Assembly: GCA_930367215.1 (NCBI GenBank)
Contig: OV884060.1
Span: 104,618,151 to 104,682,150, forward strand
DNA length: 64,000 nucleotides
Direction: 5' to 3'
From: Pollenia angustigena
Taxonomy: Eukaryota; Arthropoda; Insecta; Diptera; Polleniidae
Of this stretch, positions 46,670-59,328 are shown piece after piece. The stretch's first letter is position 1, and each line of letters opens with the position of its first letter. A program made the translations under genes and the position numbers. The notes beneath the pieces were generated by a model. The model searched no databases. It saw nothing but the letters and a program-made list of their open reading frames with translations, and was not told where the DNA came from.

Positions 46670-46873
46670 ATTTACATTATGCAATTAACGCCGCAACTTT
46701 CGCTTGCAACTTTTTGTTTGTTAGCAAGAGGGGGAAGAAAACGGGATTGAAAAAGTTGAAAAAATGCTTGAAAAAAATGTAAATGTAAATGTGAAAAGAG
46801 TTTCGTAGCACCTTCTTTAAAAGAAAATAGAAAAATAAACTCGGCGTTAATTGCATTGTCTAAATGCGGCCAT
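46670..46873. mobile_element. Probable MITE, ~200 bp
   Basis: The left end GACCATATTTACATTATGCA / ATTAACGCCG mirrors the right end read in reverse complement (GGCCGCATTTAGACAATGCA / ATTAACGCCG). TIRs are about 30 bp with some mismatches. Target duplication not resolved. Confidence 0.5.
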
Positions 46874-46974
46874 ACACGTACATTTCTTCAGGAAATAACT
46901 TTAAAAAATGAAATGATTATGAATAGATTTCGTCTCCTCCACATTCTAAAGCGATATAACGGCAACAGTACCAG

Positions 46975-47885
46975 TGGGGTAATTCTGTAACTTTTTAACG
47001 ACAAAAATTTGTCGTTAAAGGCAGTTTTACACTATCACACAAGTCTTAAGACTTTTGGTCTTACAAAATGAAATGATTTTTGGTCTGATTGTCAAAAAAT
47101 CAAAGAGAATTTTTTTTTCATTACATTTTGCTTCTACACTATCACACTTCAAATAAAAAGTAAAATCTTTGTGATTTATGAGATCCACTTTAGATTACAA
47201 AATAAAGACGAAAAAACATTTTATTAAGCATTGGAACATTGTTAGCTGGCGTATTATTCACTAACTTGCACATTTAAACTTGCACCTTGGTCCTCAGATA
47301 TATTTTTGCTTTATTTTTAATATTTCTTTAATATTTAATAATTTTTATTTTGATGTGGCCGGCAAATTATTCAACAGCTGTTTTTTTATTTTCTTCTAGG
47401 GTGGAAAAGTTGATACAATCATATTTTTTATTTTTTTTTTTCGTCTGTGTACCGTATTTAACGATTTTTTACAACAAATATTTGTGATTTATTTAAATTT
47501 TAAAAGAATTCACTTGAAATTTTATATTTTTTTTATCGTTTTGCAATTTTTTATTAGAAAAAATAATAGTGCATTTTTGTGCACAAAATTTTAATTTTCC
47601 AGCCCTGATTTTCTTCTTGTGCTTTTGTAAAAACACAATTCTGATTAAATGAAAAATCTAATCGTTTAGAAAAATTTCAAAAAATAGAGAGAACCATACG
47701 ACTGCCAAATTTCTTTACGTATTTTTTGACATTTCATTACAATATGTTTTTACACTATTATACATTATGAATTATTTGTAAGTTTTTGACATGTCTTAAC
47801 ACAAAGTATTATAGTCTAAAATGGCTTTAAGTAGTAAATTTTGAGTATTTTTAAATAAAAATTTTTAAGTTACAGAATTACCCCA
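46975..47885. mobile_element. Probable TIR element, ~0.9 kb
   Basis: Left TGGGGTAATTCTGTAACTTT mirrors right TGGGGTAATTCTGTAACTTA (reverse complement), flanked by CAG on both sides. A second, weaker mirror lies further in (AAAGGCAGTTTTACACTATC against AAAGCCATTTTAGACTATAA). The interior is AT-rich and non-coding. It may be one element with an interrupted TIR or two nested ones. Confidence 0.5.
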
Positions 47886-47888
47886 CAG

Positions 47889-48359
47889 AAAAATCTAAAG
47901 TAAGAATAAAATTATTGAATAGTAAATATGTAAGACAAAATTATATTGGGTTGGGAAAATTATAAAACATTAGATAAAAACTTTATAATATAAAAAATTT
48001 TTTCTACATTGATAATTTTACGAGTAAAAATTTCATTTTTATTTAAAATTTAAAAGAAAGAAACAGAGTTTAATCTTTAACCTGTTGCATTATAAGCATC
48101 TACCGTAGCGATAGACGTAAGAAACTATCAGAAAAAAATTTGTATTTCCGGGCAAAAACTTCATATGTCAATTGGCGAAAAGCTGCCAACGACGATGAGT
48201 TCATATAAAGCACGATGGTCACGTTCAAACAGATTTGACAAATAACTCAAACCATCAAATTTCATTTCAAAGCTGTTTTTAAAAGGTAAGAAGGTGTGGT
48301 TAATTTGGTAGCTAAATATTTTTATGTTTACAAATTTTTTTTTTTTTTTAGAAATATGA
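47889..48359. other. AT-rich spacer
   Basis: No gene or clear repeat found. Confidence 0.4.
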
Positions 48360-48560
48360 ATGACATAGAAAATTGTTGCATATCTATTGCTCTGGCATAT
48401 GCAGGAAAATACTTTTCTTTGTATTTTTGAAGAAGAACTTTATACTGAGAATTTTTCTCATCTCTGTTGCTGTATTCCTTGGATTTAAGGCAAACCACGG
48501 TATACTTTAATAAATTCAAGTACAAAATTTGTTTCCTTCATTTTTTATTTAACCACAAAA
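48360..48560 (-). pseudogene. MADF-like domain fragment (weak)
   Basis: Read leftward, NFVLEFIKVYRGLPCL joins KSKEYSNRDEKNSQYKVLLQ and KYKEKY. This resembles the N-terminal half of a MADF DNA-binding domain (helix, aromatic LP-W/C-L turn, then SKEYxxR). A -1 frame reading of one TTAA junction is needed near 48490, where the other frame has a stop. MADF proteins occur as fly transcription factors and as partners of PIF/Harbinger transposases. The domain is incomplete and no start or exon border is clear, so this is probably a remnant. The call rests on motif memory only. Confidence 0.35.
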
Positions 48561-49518
48561 TTTTTACCGTACGGTGTTGTCGCTGCGAAAACTGAATAAA
48601 AATGCCATTTGACGTTTTTCGCAGCAACACATCAAATTCGCTTCAAATCATAGTAGCGGCGGCAGTGAAAATATACGGGTGAGATTTTTTTCACTAACAC
48701 AATAAAAAAAAAAACTGAGTTTGACAAATCAATTTGATACGTGGCCATCATGCTTAAGAAAGGCAGTCGTAGGTACTACGCTGCATTTACTATACTAAGA
48801 AATAAAATAATTGACCAATGAAATGATATCTTTACCAATCACCGTACAATTCTAAACTTTAAGGCCATCCTCAAACGTCTAGACTTCGCTTATTCGGACA
48901 AAAGAATGCTCCATATTATTGAACAAGAAATTAGCACAGGGTTCGCAAACTATCCTTGGCTATTACAATGAAGTCAATAAGAAGCTTACGGCACTTATCT
49001 TTATAATACATATAAGTTAACTCCAACAAAGTTAACGAACTCTATATTTTTAGATTATTAATAATCATATTTTTTTCTTTATGCAAGTACACTCATAAAA
49101 TTATTACAGTAACTGATTGTAGGTTATTAAAGTCGTTTTCGGTACTGTTAAAATTGAATAAAAATATAGTTATTTTACGAATAAATTTATTTTTCAACAT
49201 TTATGTTTGTTATTAAAAAAACAAACTACCAAAAAATAATGTTTTCCGTATTTTTTTTTGTTAATTTGTTTGATTTTTATCGGTTAAAATATATTTTTTA
49301 AAAGTAAAAACTATTCAATTTTAACGAATATGATGTTCAATAAATAAAAAACTTAGAAATTACTGAAAAAATCATTTGTTTTAAATGAAATGTAAATGAT
49401 CCGTTTTTTAAATGAATTTTAATTTGTTTCAAATGTATTTTCGTTTGAATTTAACTACATAATATTTTGAGTGTAGGGTATGTTGCAATGCACAAAAGCT
49501 TAATCAGCGTCTATAGTT
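48561..49518. other. Mostly featureless; one short unknown frame
   Basis: A small hairpin lies at 48573-48630 (GTTGTCGCTGCGAAAAC against GTTTTTCGCAGCAACAC). A 48-codon open frame (about 48812-48972, + strand, ending YPWLLQ) has protein-like composition, but its family was not recognised. The rest is AT-rich. Confidence 0.3.
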
Positions 49519-49760
49519 AATAAGGTCAGTTTAAAGAAATAACCATTTCACAATAAATTGGTAAATTGTAAAAATGCAATTTCTTAATAACAAAGTTAAT
49601 AAGGTCAGTTTAAATAAATTAGCATTTCCCAATAAATTGGTAAATTGTAAAAATGCAATTTCTTAATAACAAAGGTAATAAGGTCAGTTTAAATAAATTA
49701 GCATTTCCCAATAAATTGGTAAATTGTAAAAGTGCAACAATGCAATTAATTCTTAATAAC
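49519..49760 (+). repeat. Tandem repeat, ~87-bp unit, three copies
   Basis: Three units each containing AATAAGGTCAGTTTAAA and CCAATAAATTGGTAAATTGT (first unit CACAATAAATTGG). It lies just upstream of the errantivirus primer-binding site. It may belong to the 5' LTR, but no second LTR was found to compare with. Confidence 0.75.
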
Positions 49761-49921
49761 AATATCATACCACACTTAGAATTAAGCCATTTAGTTTAGC
49801 ATAAATTAAGAATGTTTGTAATTCATGAGGGCAGTCTTTGATTTCAATAAAGTGCGGACGTACCGTCCAGAAAAATAAAAATAATTTTTTTTTTAGAATT
49901 TCCAACGCGGGAATTCTGAAG

Positions 49922-49939
49922 TGGCGCCCGAGCACCTTC
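49922..49939 (+). promoter_or_regulatory. Primer-binding site
   Basis: TGGCGCCCGA followed by GCACC matches the complement of the tRNA-Lys 3' end over the first ten bases. It marks the 3' edge of the 5' LTR at about 49921. Confidence 0.55.
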
Positions 49940-50826
49940 GGCCGGTCCGGTTTAGTGGAAAAAAAACTGGCGTCCGACAATAAAAATATTGGTTTTTCGA
50001 TAAAAGGCTCCGGAGTAGCTAAGCAAAACGTGCATAACGTGCCAGCCTATCGGAAACACAAAAAAAGAAAGGACAAAAAATATCCTTCAAGTCAAAGTGA
50101 TTAGACATCCTTAAAGACAAAAGTGAATAAATATCCTTCAAGTCAAAGTGATTAGACATCCTTAAAGACAAAAGTGAATAAATATCCTTCAAGTCAAAGT
50201 GATTAGACATCCCTAAAGACAAAAGTGAATAAATATCCTTTAAAAGTGGGTACATAAATTTTTTTTATTAAAACTAAGTAAATAAAAGGGACTGTTACCA
50301 AACAAGTAAAATACTGCCAAAATTATTAACAAACAAGTTTAAAACAAAAACTTTTTAATATTGGGAAATATAAAATAAAGAGTCAAAAATTAAATTCGTT
50401 TTGAAAAATTGTGTACTCACATCAAGAAAAAAAAAGAGAAATAAAGTTATCAACAGAAGAAATATACAGAAGGAGGTTCTTATTGAGCAACGAAACAATC
50501 AACAGAAGAAAGTCTCTATTGCCAAGCAAGATAAACAACACAAGGAAGTTTCTATTAGCCAATAAAATAGTCAACAGAAGGAAGTCATTATTTTGAAGAA
50601 AAATTATCAACAAGGAAAGTAGTCATCAAACCAGCAAAATATAGTAGGAGAATTCGAGTAAAAAAAAAAAAAGAAGTAAGTCGAAAATAAAATTAAGTTT
50701 ATTGATGATAAAACAAGTTGTAAACGAAGTTATCTATTTTAACACAAAATTTTGAAATATATAAGTTACAATTGGGAACAGTAATTCCCACGGAGTATTT
50801 AAGTAATTGTGAAAAGTTTAATTGAA
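49940..50826 (+). other. Errantivirus leader
   Basis: Non-coding leader between the primer-binding site and gag. It contains a 51-bp tandem array (50081-50240) and a looser array with ATCAACAGAAGAAA-like units (50440-50600). ORFs over both arrays are repeat artefacts. Confidence 0.6.
50081..50240 (+). repeat. 51-bp tandem repeat in the leader, ~3.2 copies
   Basis: Units start at 50081, 50132, 50183 and 50234 with TATCCTTCAAGTCAAAGTGA, then TTAGACATCCTTAAAGACAA. The copies are almost identical, so the array is recent or homogenised. Confidence 0.92.
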
Positions 50827-52098
50827 ATGGCAAATCAAAACAATTTAATTAGGCCCCCGGTTCTTCCTTCAAGTTCTGCCCCAAATCCTAATCCTAATCA
50901 GCAAAACGCACAATTAAGTATACAGGACTTGACTGCACTCATTTCAAGAATCTCAACGGACATTCTAAGGAATGAAGGACCACAAGTAGTTCAGGCTGTA
51001 CTAAATCCAAATATAGGCGTGGACCATGTAAGTGACCAACAAATCGAGGACGGACACGCGAAAAATCTGAACGAACTTGACAAAATACCAGACGTAGTAA
51101 AGTGCCTAAAAGAATTTTCTGGGCAACCAGGAGAATTTAGCTCCTGGAAAAAAAGTGTAGACCGAATACTTTCAATTTACGAACCGCTTAAGGGAACCCC
51201 AAAATATTACGGTATAATAAGTGTCATCAGAAATAAGATAACGGGTAACGCTGATATTGCGTTAGAATCTAATAACACGCCCCTGAATTGATCGGCTATC
51301 TCGCAGTGTTTAATGACACATTATGGCGACAAAAGAGACGTGTCAACATTGGAATATCAAATGTCAACTCTGATCCAAGGGAACAATAGTGTTTCGGAGT
51401 TTTATCAAAGAGTGTACACACATCTTTCTCTTATTCTTAATAAAATTGGATGTATTGATACAAGCAATGAATCATTGATTTTACTAACAAAATCGTACAG
51501 GGAAAAAGCCCTTGATACTTTCATAAGGGGTTTGAACGGAGACTTGCCAAGACTCCTAGGTATGAGGGAACCTGTGGATTTACCGCAGGCGCTACATCTT
51601 TGTTTGAAACTTGAAAATCAAAACTTTAGGGCAAATCACACATACAGTTCTAAAAAGCAACAATTCTCTCAGCAACCACCAAAAAGGAATTTTGCTCCAA
51701 TACAAAAACGCCCATTTCATCCTCAACTAGCATACGTACCACAAATAGGCCAACCCACATGGCAATCTAGGCAGCAGCCTTTTACAAACAACTCTTACAA
51801 TCCCCCTAGACCTCCTAAGCCACAACCACGGCCAGAGCCGATGGATGTGGATCAAAGTTTGCACTCCAGACGCATAAATTATATAAACAGACCCCAACAA
51901 AACCATTTTATAGGCAAAAGACCGCCGCCATCAGTTTCAAATCTACAGAGAAAGGCGCAAAGAACCTTTCACATAAATACTGATTCTTCACCGGCACATT
52001 CTCAAGTAGGGAACCACGAGCGTTATGCGGAAGAAAATTCCGATACAGACAACAGTGGAAACTACATCGAACCTACCGATCTACATTTTTTAGCCTAA
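50827..52098 (+). pseudogene. Errantivirus gag
   Basis: The ATG at 50827 (MANQNNLIRPPVLPSSS) starts a frame of about 424 codons. TGA at 51289-51291 interrupts it, where the family context predicts Trp. The central region ([59 protein letters not shown]) matches the capsid part of Gypsy-type gag proteins. The C-terminal part is rich in Pro, Gln and Arg and carries the MDVDQS motif. No CCHC zinc knuckle is seen, as in other errantiviruses. The product would form the virus-like particle. Confidence 0.8.
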
Positions 52099-52099
52099 T

Positions 52100-55000
52100 A
52101 AGCTCTTCGCTCCCCTATTTTGATGTAAGAACGGAGAGCGGAAATATTCTTAAGTTTTTGGTAGAAACAGGATCCAGTAAGAATTATTTGCAACCACATT
52201 TGGCAAAGAAAAGGATCCAAAATAAAACAGCATTTTTTGCAAAATCGGTTGTAGGAGATGTTAAGATCACGGAACATACTTTAGTGAAACTTTTTAACTT
52301 TGAAGATGAAGTAAAATTTTTTTTAATGCCATCCCTAAAAACTTTTGACGGCATTCTTGGGAACGACACCCTTAAAGAATTACGAGCTGTTATTCATACT
52401 GAAGACAGTTACATGACGCTAAAAAATGGGAGAAAAATTGGCCTGAAACAATTATCATCAGGGACAGTAAATAATATAAATATTAAATTAGATAATTTAA
52501 CTAATAAACAAAAGTCGGAAATGAATTGCATCGTAAAGGAGTTTCAAAAACTTTTCTCTGATCCGAACGATAAGTTAACCTACACGACAAAGGTTGTGGT
52601 GAAATTCGAACCACGTCAGACACTCCGGTGTACACTAAGTTTTATCCATATCCCTCGTCATTGAAATCAGAAGTCGAGGAACAAGTTAAAACACTTTTGC
52701 ACGATGGTATTATAAGACCATCCAGATCTCCGTACAATTCACCGGTATGGATTGTACCCAAAAAACCCGACTCAGAAGGTAATAAACAATATCGCATGGT
52801 AATTGATTATAGGAAATTAAATGCGGTTACAATCGCAGATAAATATCCTATCCCCGAAATAACGGAAGTGATAGCGCAGCTGGGTAACAGCAAATTTTTT
52901 TCGGTACTTGACTTAAAAAAGTGGTTTTCATCAGATACCACTAAAAAAATCTGATATTGAGAAGACTGCGTTCTCAATTAACAATGGTAAATATGAATTT
53001 ACACGTTTACCGTTCGGCTTAAAAAATGCGCCATCGATTTTTCAACAAGCTCTCGATGATATATTACGAGAAATCATTGGAGAGTGCTGCTACGTCTATA
53101 TTGACGATATAATCATATTTAGCAAGTCGGAGGATGAGCACTTCCAGCATATAAGAAACATCTTTAGAACGTTGGAAGATGCTAATATGAAAATCCAGCT
53201 TGGTAAATGCAATTTTTTTAAGAAAGATGTAGATTTTCTTGGCTTTGTAATATCGCAAAATGGTGTAAAAACCAATCGCGCAAAAGTGGAAGCTATTGCG
53301 AATTTTCCCCAACCTAGAACGCTGAAAGAACTCCGTAGTTTTCTAGGTATGTCAGGGTATTACCGGCGATTTATCGCGAAATCACTGACATCCCTTTTAA
53401 GAGGGGAAGGGTGTCGTACCTCCAAAAACAGATCGGCAAAGGTTGAGGTTTTTTTTGATAAAGAAGCCATTGAATCCTTCAAAAAAATTAAGCATTCTCT
53501 CATTTCTGAGGATTTAGTTCTTGCCTACCCAGACTTTAACAAAGATTTTGAGTTAGTTACTGATGCTTCTAATTTTGCCCTGGGAGCAGTTTTGTCCCAG
53601 TGTGGGAAACCCATAGCCTTTATTTCTAGAACACTTAACAAAGCAGAGGAGCATTATGCTGCTAACGAGAAAGAGATGTTAGCTATCATATGGGCTTTAA
53701 ATGCTTTGAGAAATTATTTGTACGGATCAAGGAAGGTTAAAATTTATACGGACCACCAACCGCTGACGTATGCTCTCAGCAACAAGAATAATAACAGTAA
53801 AATGAAGAGATGGAAGTCAATTCTCGAGGAGTATAACTATGAGTAATTTTATAAACCAGGAAAGATGAATGTTGTGGCAGATGCCTTATCAAGGATACCA
53901 CCTCAAGAATCGCAATTAAATACACTATCGATTGCTACTAACTCTGATGACAGTTCCTCTCACGGACTCATATACAGCGTGGAAACACCCATCAATGCTT
54001 ACAAGAATCAGACATTTTTGAATATAGATTTCGCTTCAGAGTACCAATTTAAAATAGTATTTCCTACTTATCATTGCCACTTAATTACTGAGACCCATTA
54101 CTCAGATGCAACACTACTCAATATTTTAAAACGATATCTTAATCCTTCAGTTATAAATTGCATAAAAACTGAGGAGGATATTATGGGAAAAATCCAACGG
54201 CTGTACCCTCTACATTTTAGTAAGTACAAGATAAGATTTTCACAAATATTAGTAGAAGACATAGTAAATAATCAAGAGCAAGAAGAAATAATAATAAGAT
54301 ATCACAATAGAGCACACAGAAACTGTAGGGAAAATAAAATTCAAATATTAGAAAAATACTACTTTCCATCTATGGCCAATAAAATTAAGAGGCTTATAAA
54401 AAATTGTGTAATATGCAAAACCCATAAATATGAACGACATCCTCCAAAGCCCCAAATTCAACCAACCCTTATCCCTTGGTAACCAGGACAAATAGTCCAC
54501 ATAGATATACTGGTGATGGGAAAACAACTGCTGCTAACGGCAGTAGATAAATTTTTAAAATATGCCATAGTAAAACCAATTTCCTCAAAGGCAACAGACG
54601 ATATAAGGCAACCTCTAAGGGACATTCTTTTTTCCATGCTCCCCGAGACAATAGTTATGGATAACGAAAAATCGTTCAATTCGGAATCCATAAAGTTCAT
54701 GATGGAAAACGAATTTAATATTACAATATATAGAACCGCGCCATACTCTAGTAGCTCAAATGGCCAAGTAGAGCGTTTTCACTCCACTCTTCAAGAGATC
54801 ATGCGCTGTCTGCAAAAGGACCACGCACATCGATCGTTTCAGGAGTTGCTAGAAAAATCAGTGCAGGAATACAACATTTCTATACACTCTGTAACGGGGA
54901 GAAAACAGTTAGAAGTATTCTTTGGCAGGCGTGTCAGCAGCGACCCCGCACTGTTAGAAAAAGAAAGAAATGCAATGATACAGAAGCTTTCAGAAAAACA

Positions 55001-55208
55001 GAAAGCCAACTTAGCCTATCATAATGCACATCGTACACCCCTTAAAGAGTATGTGCAAGGAGAGGAGATTTTTGTGAAAGTAAATAGGAGACTTGGGAAT
55101 AAATTATCTGCTAGATATAAAAGGGAATTGGTAGCAGAGAACTATAACACAACTATAAAGACTAAAACAGGGAGGATAGTTCACAAAAACCACATAAGAA
55201 AAACTTAG
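52100..55208 (+). pseudogene. Errantivirus pol: protease, reverse transcriptase, RNase H, integrase
   Basis: The protease active site reads VETGSSKNY, so the catalytic Asp of DTG is Glu (codon 52164-52166). The reverse transcriptase has SPYNSPVWIVPKK, YRMVIDYRKLN, VLDLK (motif A), LPFGLKNAPSIFQ and YVYIDDII (catalytic, near 53094). RNase H has TDASNFALGAVLSQ, EKEMLAIIWAL and TDHQPL. Integrase has an HHCC zinc domain (YHNRAH...CVICK) and a DDE core (HIDIL, VMDNEKSF, NGQVERFH). Breaks: frameshifts near 52600 and 52915, TAA at 53844-53846 and TAA at 54480-54482. The C-terminus ends at 55208. Confidence 0.85.
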
Positions 55209-56442
55209 ATATTTTACAATATTCTGTCATTTCAGGGCTACGATGATGACATTACTCATAATCTGGATAATGGTAGTGGCGGTAAATGCGCAACAATTGG
55301 ACGTACACGACCTGACGAATAACAACAGCTATATACCCATAAAAACAGGGGAATTGAAGACAATTAACCATTACGACAAGATCCTTCATTTTATCAATTT
55401 GAAATCCTACGATAAAAGTATGTCTGCAATCTCTGATAATATTAATACCCTAAAAACCATAACCTTCGAGGATAAACGACTGCTAGAAACTATCGACAAG
55501 GACTTTACTTTATTACAAGCAAAAATAAACAGTCTACAAATTCACTCAAAATCAAAAAGAGGATTAGTGATTATATTAGGGAAGGGATTAAAATACATTG
55601 CAGGCTCAATGGACAGTGACGACGAAAAATTAATTAACGAAGCTATAATTCAAATACAGTACCTCGTTTCTGTATTTCTCGCTTCGTAAAATTTTCCGCA
55701 TGAAACGTGTGAATTGCAACAAAAATAGTGTGAAATGAAACAAAAAGTGGTTTTTCTCACGCAAGTGTTTCTGTATCTTTTCTTGGCGACAATTATCTGT
55801 CATTTTAATAATTTTCCAGCAATTATTGGAAGGATGCGAGAAAAAGTGTTTCTATAACAATGTTTTGCGAAAAGTTTCTTTCAAGAACTGTCAAAATAAG
55901 TCGCATTTGAAATTGGTGGCGAGAAAAACAAAATGTAGATATATTGAATTTAAAATATGTTTATATACTATTTTTTTTAAATAAATAAAAAAATAGAAGG
56001 AATATAAATGATGAATGCATAATTTATATGATGAAAAAACCATTGTTATATTTTGTTATTTTAAATTTTTTTTAGCCTTTTCTTGTTTTGGTTTTAATCA
56101 GCGCTGCCAGATAAATTTGTGTCAAAATCGTCAATTTTCTGAGAAAAAAATATAAAAGATCCTTCTTTTTTCTTTTAAAAATCGTGTAATTTAAAATAAA
56201 TTTTAAACAAATTTGTTTCGACTTTTATTAAAACATAATCAAACAAAGTTAAAGTTCATGGGTATTTAATAATTTCTTTAAATTTATATTTCTTTTGTTA
56301 AGCTGAATGATAATTTTTTATAAAACTATTTTTTTTCTTAAATCCGATAACAATTAAAAATTGTTTTTCCCTGAAGAAGTCACACAAAGGCATGAGAAAA
56401 TATCATATTAAACAAAAAACAAAAAAAAAAAAAAAAAAAAAA

Positions 56443-57041
56443 TGGCCCATAACTATAGTCATAAACAAAGCATACTTTAAGAGTTCTAAAGTACACTTTT
56501 ATTAAAGATATGCTTTTGATCTACTATAGACAAGCAAAAGCATACTTTACACGTTAAACCCGATGTTAATTTTAAAACCAGCTGAAGTTGTGTTTAACTC
56601 ATTTAACAACAGCATCAGCTGTTTTTCGCCAAATAAAAAAGTACTTGCAAAAAGTTAAAAATGTTTATGTTATAATATGTTGGCTGATATTTTGCTTTAC
56701 ACGTTAGGCCAAAATTGCCTAGCGTTTTACACAAAGTTTTGTAATTTTGTTGTTGCTTTCTACATAAAATCATATTGCGTGTTTCAACCGTACAAGATAT
56801 GCAGTGTTTTATTTATATTTTAATTTTCAATGTCGGCTGCTTAAAGTTGCCACTTGCTTATATTTTGTTGTATGTTGAATGAAAAATTTGCTACATTTGA
56901 GGTGGCACCCAGTTAAAGTCGGTTCAATTTAAAACATACTTTAGTTTCGACTATAGTAGCAAAATATTTAAAAGAATGTTTTTATTTTAAAGTTGTTTTT
57001 AAATAGAACCGACTTTAGCGTTTGACTATGATTATGGGCCA
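56443..57041. mobile_element. MITE in the left foldback arm, 599 bp
   Basis: Ends TGGCCCATAACTATAGTCAT and (reverse complement) TGGCCCATAATCATAGTCAA. The mirror region of the right arm (near 59625) lacks it and shows the uninterrupted sequence. A poly-A run abuts its left end. It includes a fragment related to the 19374-19609 MITE (TTTTGTTGTTGCTTTCTAC). Confidence 0.72.
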
Positions 57042-57385
57042 ATATTTTTACAAAAGCAAAAAGAAGCCAAGCTTAATAAAATAAACATACATCCTTATTT
57101 AAAATAGATAAATATAGATAAATAGATAAATTTTTTAATTAAATCAGCTTTGTGAAAAACCTAGAATTCATAGTGACAACGTTGTTTTATATTTATATCG
57201 TATGTAGTCCGAAATAGTATATTATTGAAATTTAACTATATCGGTTTACAAATGGCTGAGATATAAATCTGTAATTTACCTATTCCTATAAATTTTTTTT
57301 CTTTTTTTTTTTACCTGAAATAGACTTAGTAGAACAGCTGGTAGTTTTAGTTAAAAAAATCGGTTCATAAATGAACGGGTTACAG

Positions 57386-58854
57386 ACAAACAACTTTTTT
57401 TCTTGAAGAAATAATGGTTTTGGCCCAAAAATGTCCATAAAAGATAAGAATATCAAAAGGGTGTTTCCACAGAAATTGACCCCTTATAGCTCAAAAATTA
57501 AATTTTTATTTTGAATTAATTTTTCCGCTATTATACAAAATAAATGTATCGTGTCATATTCCTAAAGATTAACTTTAATTTTATTTATACTAACAAAAAT
57601 ATATTTTTTTTGTTTTCCTTTATTTTTGGCCACTTACTTTTATTTTTTTTGTCACCGATAATAAATGAATTCACGCGCAAAAAACTTGTAATTTTTATAA
57701 TGTATTATTTTAACAAATCATTTCAAAGAATTAAATCAGATATTTAACTTGACATATCCTGTGAAAAATTTTACATAACATGATGTTTGTTTCAGACATT
57801 TAAAAACAGCACATTTATAAAGTAACGGCCGTTACTTTGGATACACCCAAATATCAATCATATTTTGTGTATGTATATAAGAAGTATTAAATGTTCAAAA
57901 TAAGCCAATTCGGTCCATTTCTTTCCCTCGAAATTTTGCTTTCGCCGATACATTTTTCAGGGAAGAGGCAAACAACTTCGAGGACAATTTTCATAAAAGG
58001 GATAAATAAAAAACTTTAAGCTGTCTTGTTTTTAAAGATATTTTTTTACTTATAAACAAACATATTAAAATACTTAAAACTATCTTATTTCGAAGACTAA
58101 GGGGCAACGCCAACAATTTCATTGAAAGCAAAAAAAAAATCAAAAGTATTTTATAAATTTGTTGTTACTTTCTATTTTTTCAATTTTCAACGCCACAAAA
58201 TATGAAGTGTTTGAAATTTAAAAATTCAATATGAATTTCTATAGAAAGTAACAACAAAATTATAAAATATTTTTGATTTTGTTTTGGCTTGCGTCACTTT
58301 TTTAGAAAAATCATTAAATCGTCACTTTGCTAATTTCGGAACAAAAAGTTGTCAAAATGACAATAACTCGTCAAATCTGGCAGCCCCGTTTTTATTATAT
58401 TTATTTCTTTTGTTGAAGCTTCGCTTTTATTTGACACTTAATTACTGGAAATATTCCAGTATAAACAGAATTTGTTGTGTCTGTTTTCGCATTCAAATAC
58501 AGAAACACTTTTATCTCATAAATCGAGAAACGATGGAATTTTTTGTTTCACACTTCATGTAAGAAATTTTACAATGCGAGAAATACAAAAGAAATTTGTT
58601 TGTCTCCCAGTAAAAACTTTTTCAAAATGGATGGCTTCTTTCACTCGTTATTTAGTAGCTTTCTTCCATAAGAACTTCGATAACTACTTTTTTCTGGATG
58701 TATTTAGATAAAAAAAAATGACTTACTTATGAATTGGTTCATTTTGGCCTAACCCTTGTAAAATTCATTAGTTTTTCAGTAGAATTGTATGTAGTGCTTT
58801 TATGTGTTTCTGATTACTTAACATATTATTTTGTAGGCGAAGATTTTACTGGGT
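57386..58854. other. Foldback centre, AT-rich
   Basis: The loop between the arms. It contains the MITE at 58103-58296, a relic of a dispersed repeat at 57930-58010, and a diverged copy of the foldback terminus near 58460-58600. Frames at 57544-57747 and 58284-58711 look accidental. Confidence 0.45.
58103..58296. mobile_element. MITE related to 19374-19609
   Basis: GGCAACGCCAACAATTTCATT, then TTTGTTGTTACTTTCTAT, mirrored by ATAGAAAGTAACAACAAAAT and TTGGCTTGCGTCAC at the right. It is a more diverged member of the same family. Confidence 0.55.
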
Positions 58855-58914
58855 CTTTAACCCGTTTATTTATGAACCGATTTTTTTAATTTTAACTACC
58901 AGGTATTCTACTAA

Positions 58915-59328
58915 TGCCCAATTTTCAGGATAGTATTTAAATCAATATTAAGTTAATTTTCATAGCAAACTTATATCGTATTTAAAACAGATTGGTTTTT
59001 TGAGTTTTATGTGAAAAGTCTTATTTAATTAAGATAAAAGTATGGTAGCACTACTAAATACAAAAAAAAATATAAAAAAGTGTAGTTATTTACAAGGTGG
59101 TCTGAAAAAAAAACAGCTGACTGTTAATGCTTTGCCTGTTGTTGTTGTTGTATTGTTGTGATATTGAGGCCACCTTGCTAAAATATTACAATGGAAACTT
59201 AAGTTGAAATTATATGTACCACATCTATGAATTAAGTTTCACTTAAGTTTTTGGTGAAGAAGAGAATTTTGTATTTAAAACGATTTTAAAAATAAATATG
59301 TTTTAATATCAATCCTGAAAATTGGCCA
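58915..59328. mobile_element. PIF/Harbinger-like MITE in the right foldback arm, 414 bp
   Basis: Ends TGCCCAATTTTCAGGAT and (reverse complement) TGGCCAATTTTCAGGAT, flanked by TAA on both sides (58912-58914, 59329-59331). The left arm at about 57325 (reads GACTTAGTAGAAC) shows the single-copy empty site. A short GTT run lies at 59138-59155. Confidence 0.82.

Noticed and set aside
50019..50613. ORFs of repeated peptides and the array as a CRISPR
   Set aside because: Units are contiguous 51-bp tandem repeats without unique spacers, in a retroelement leader of an insect genome.
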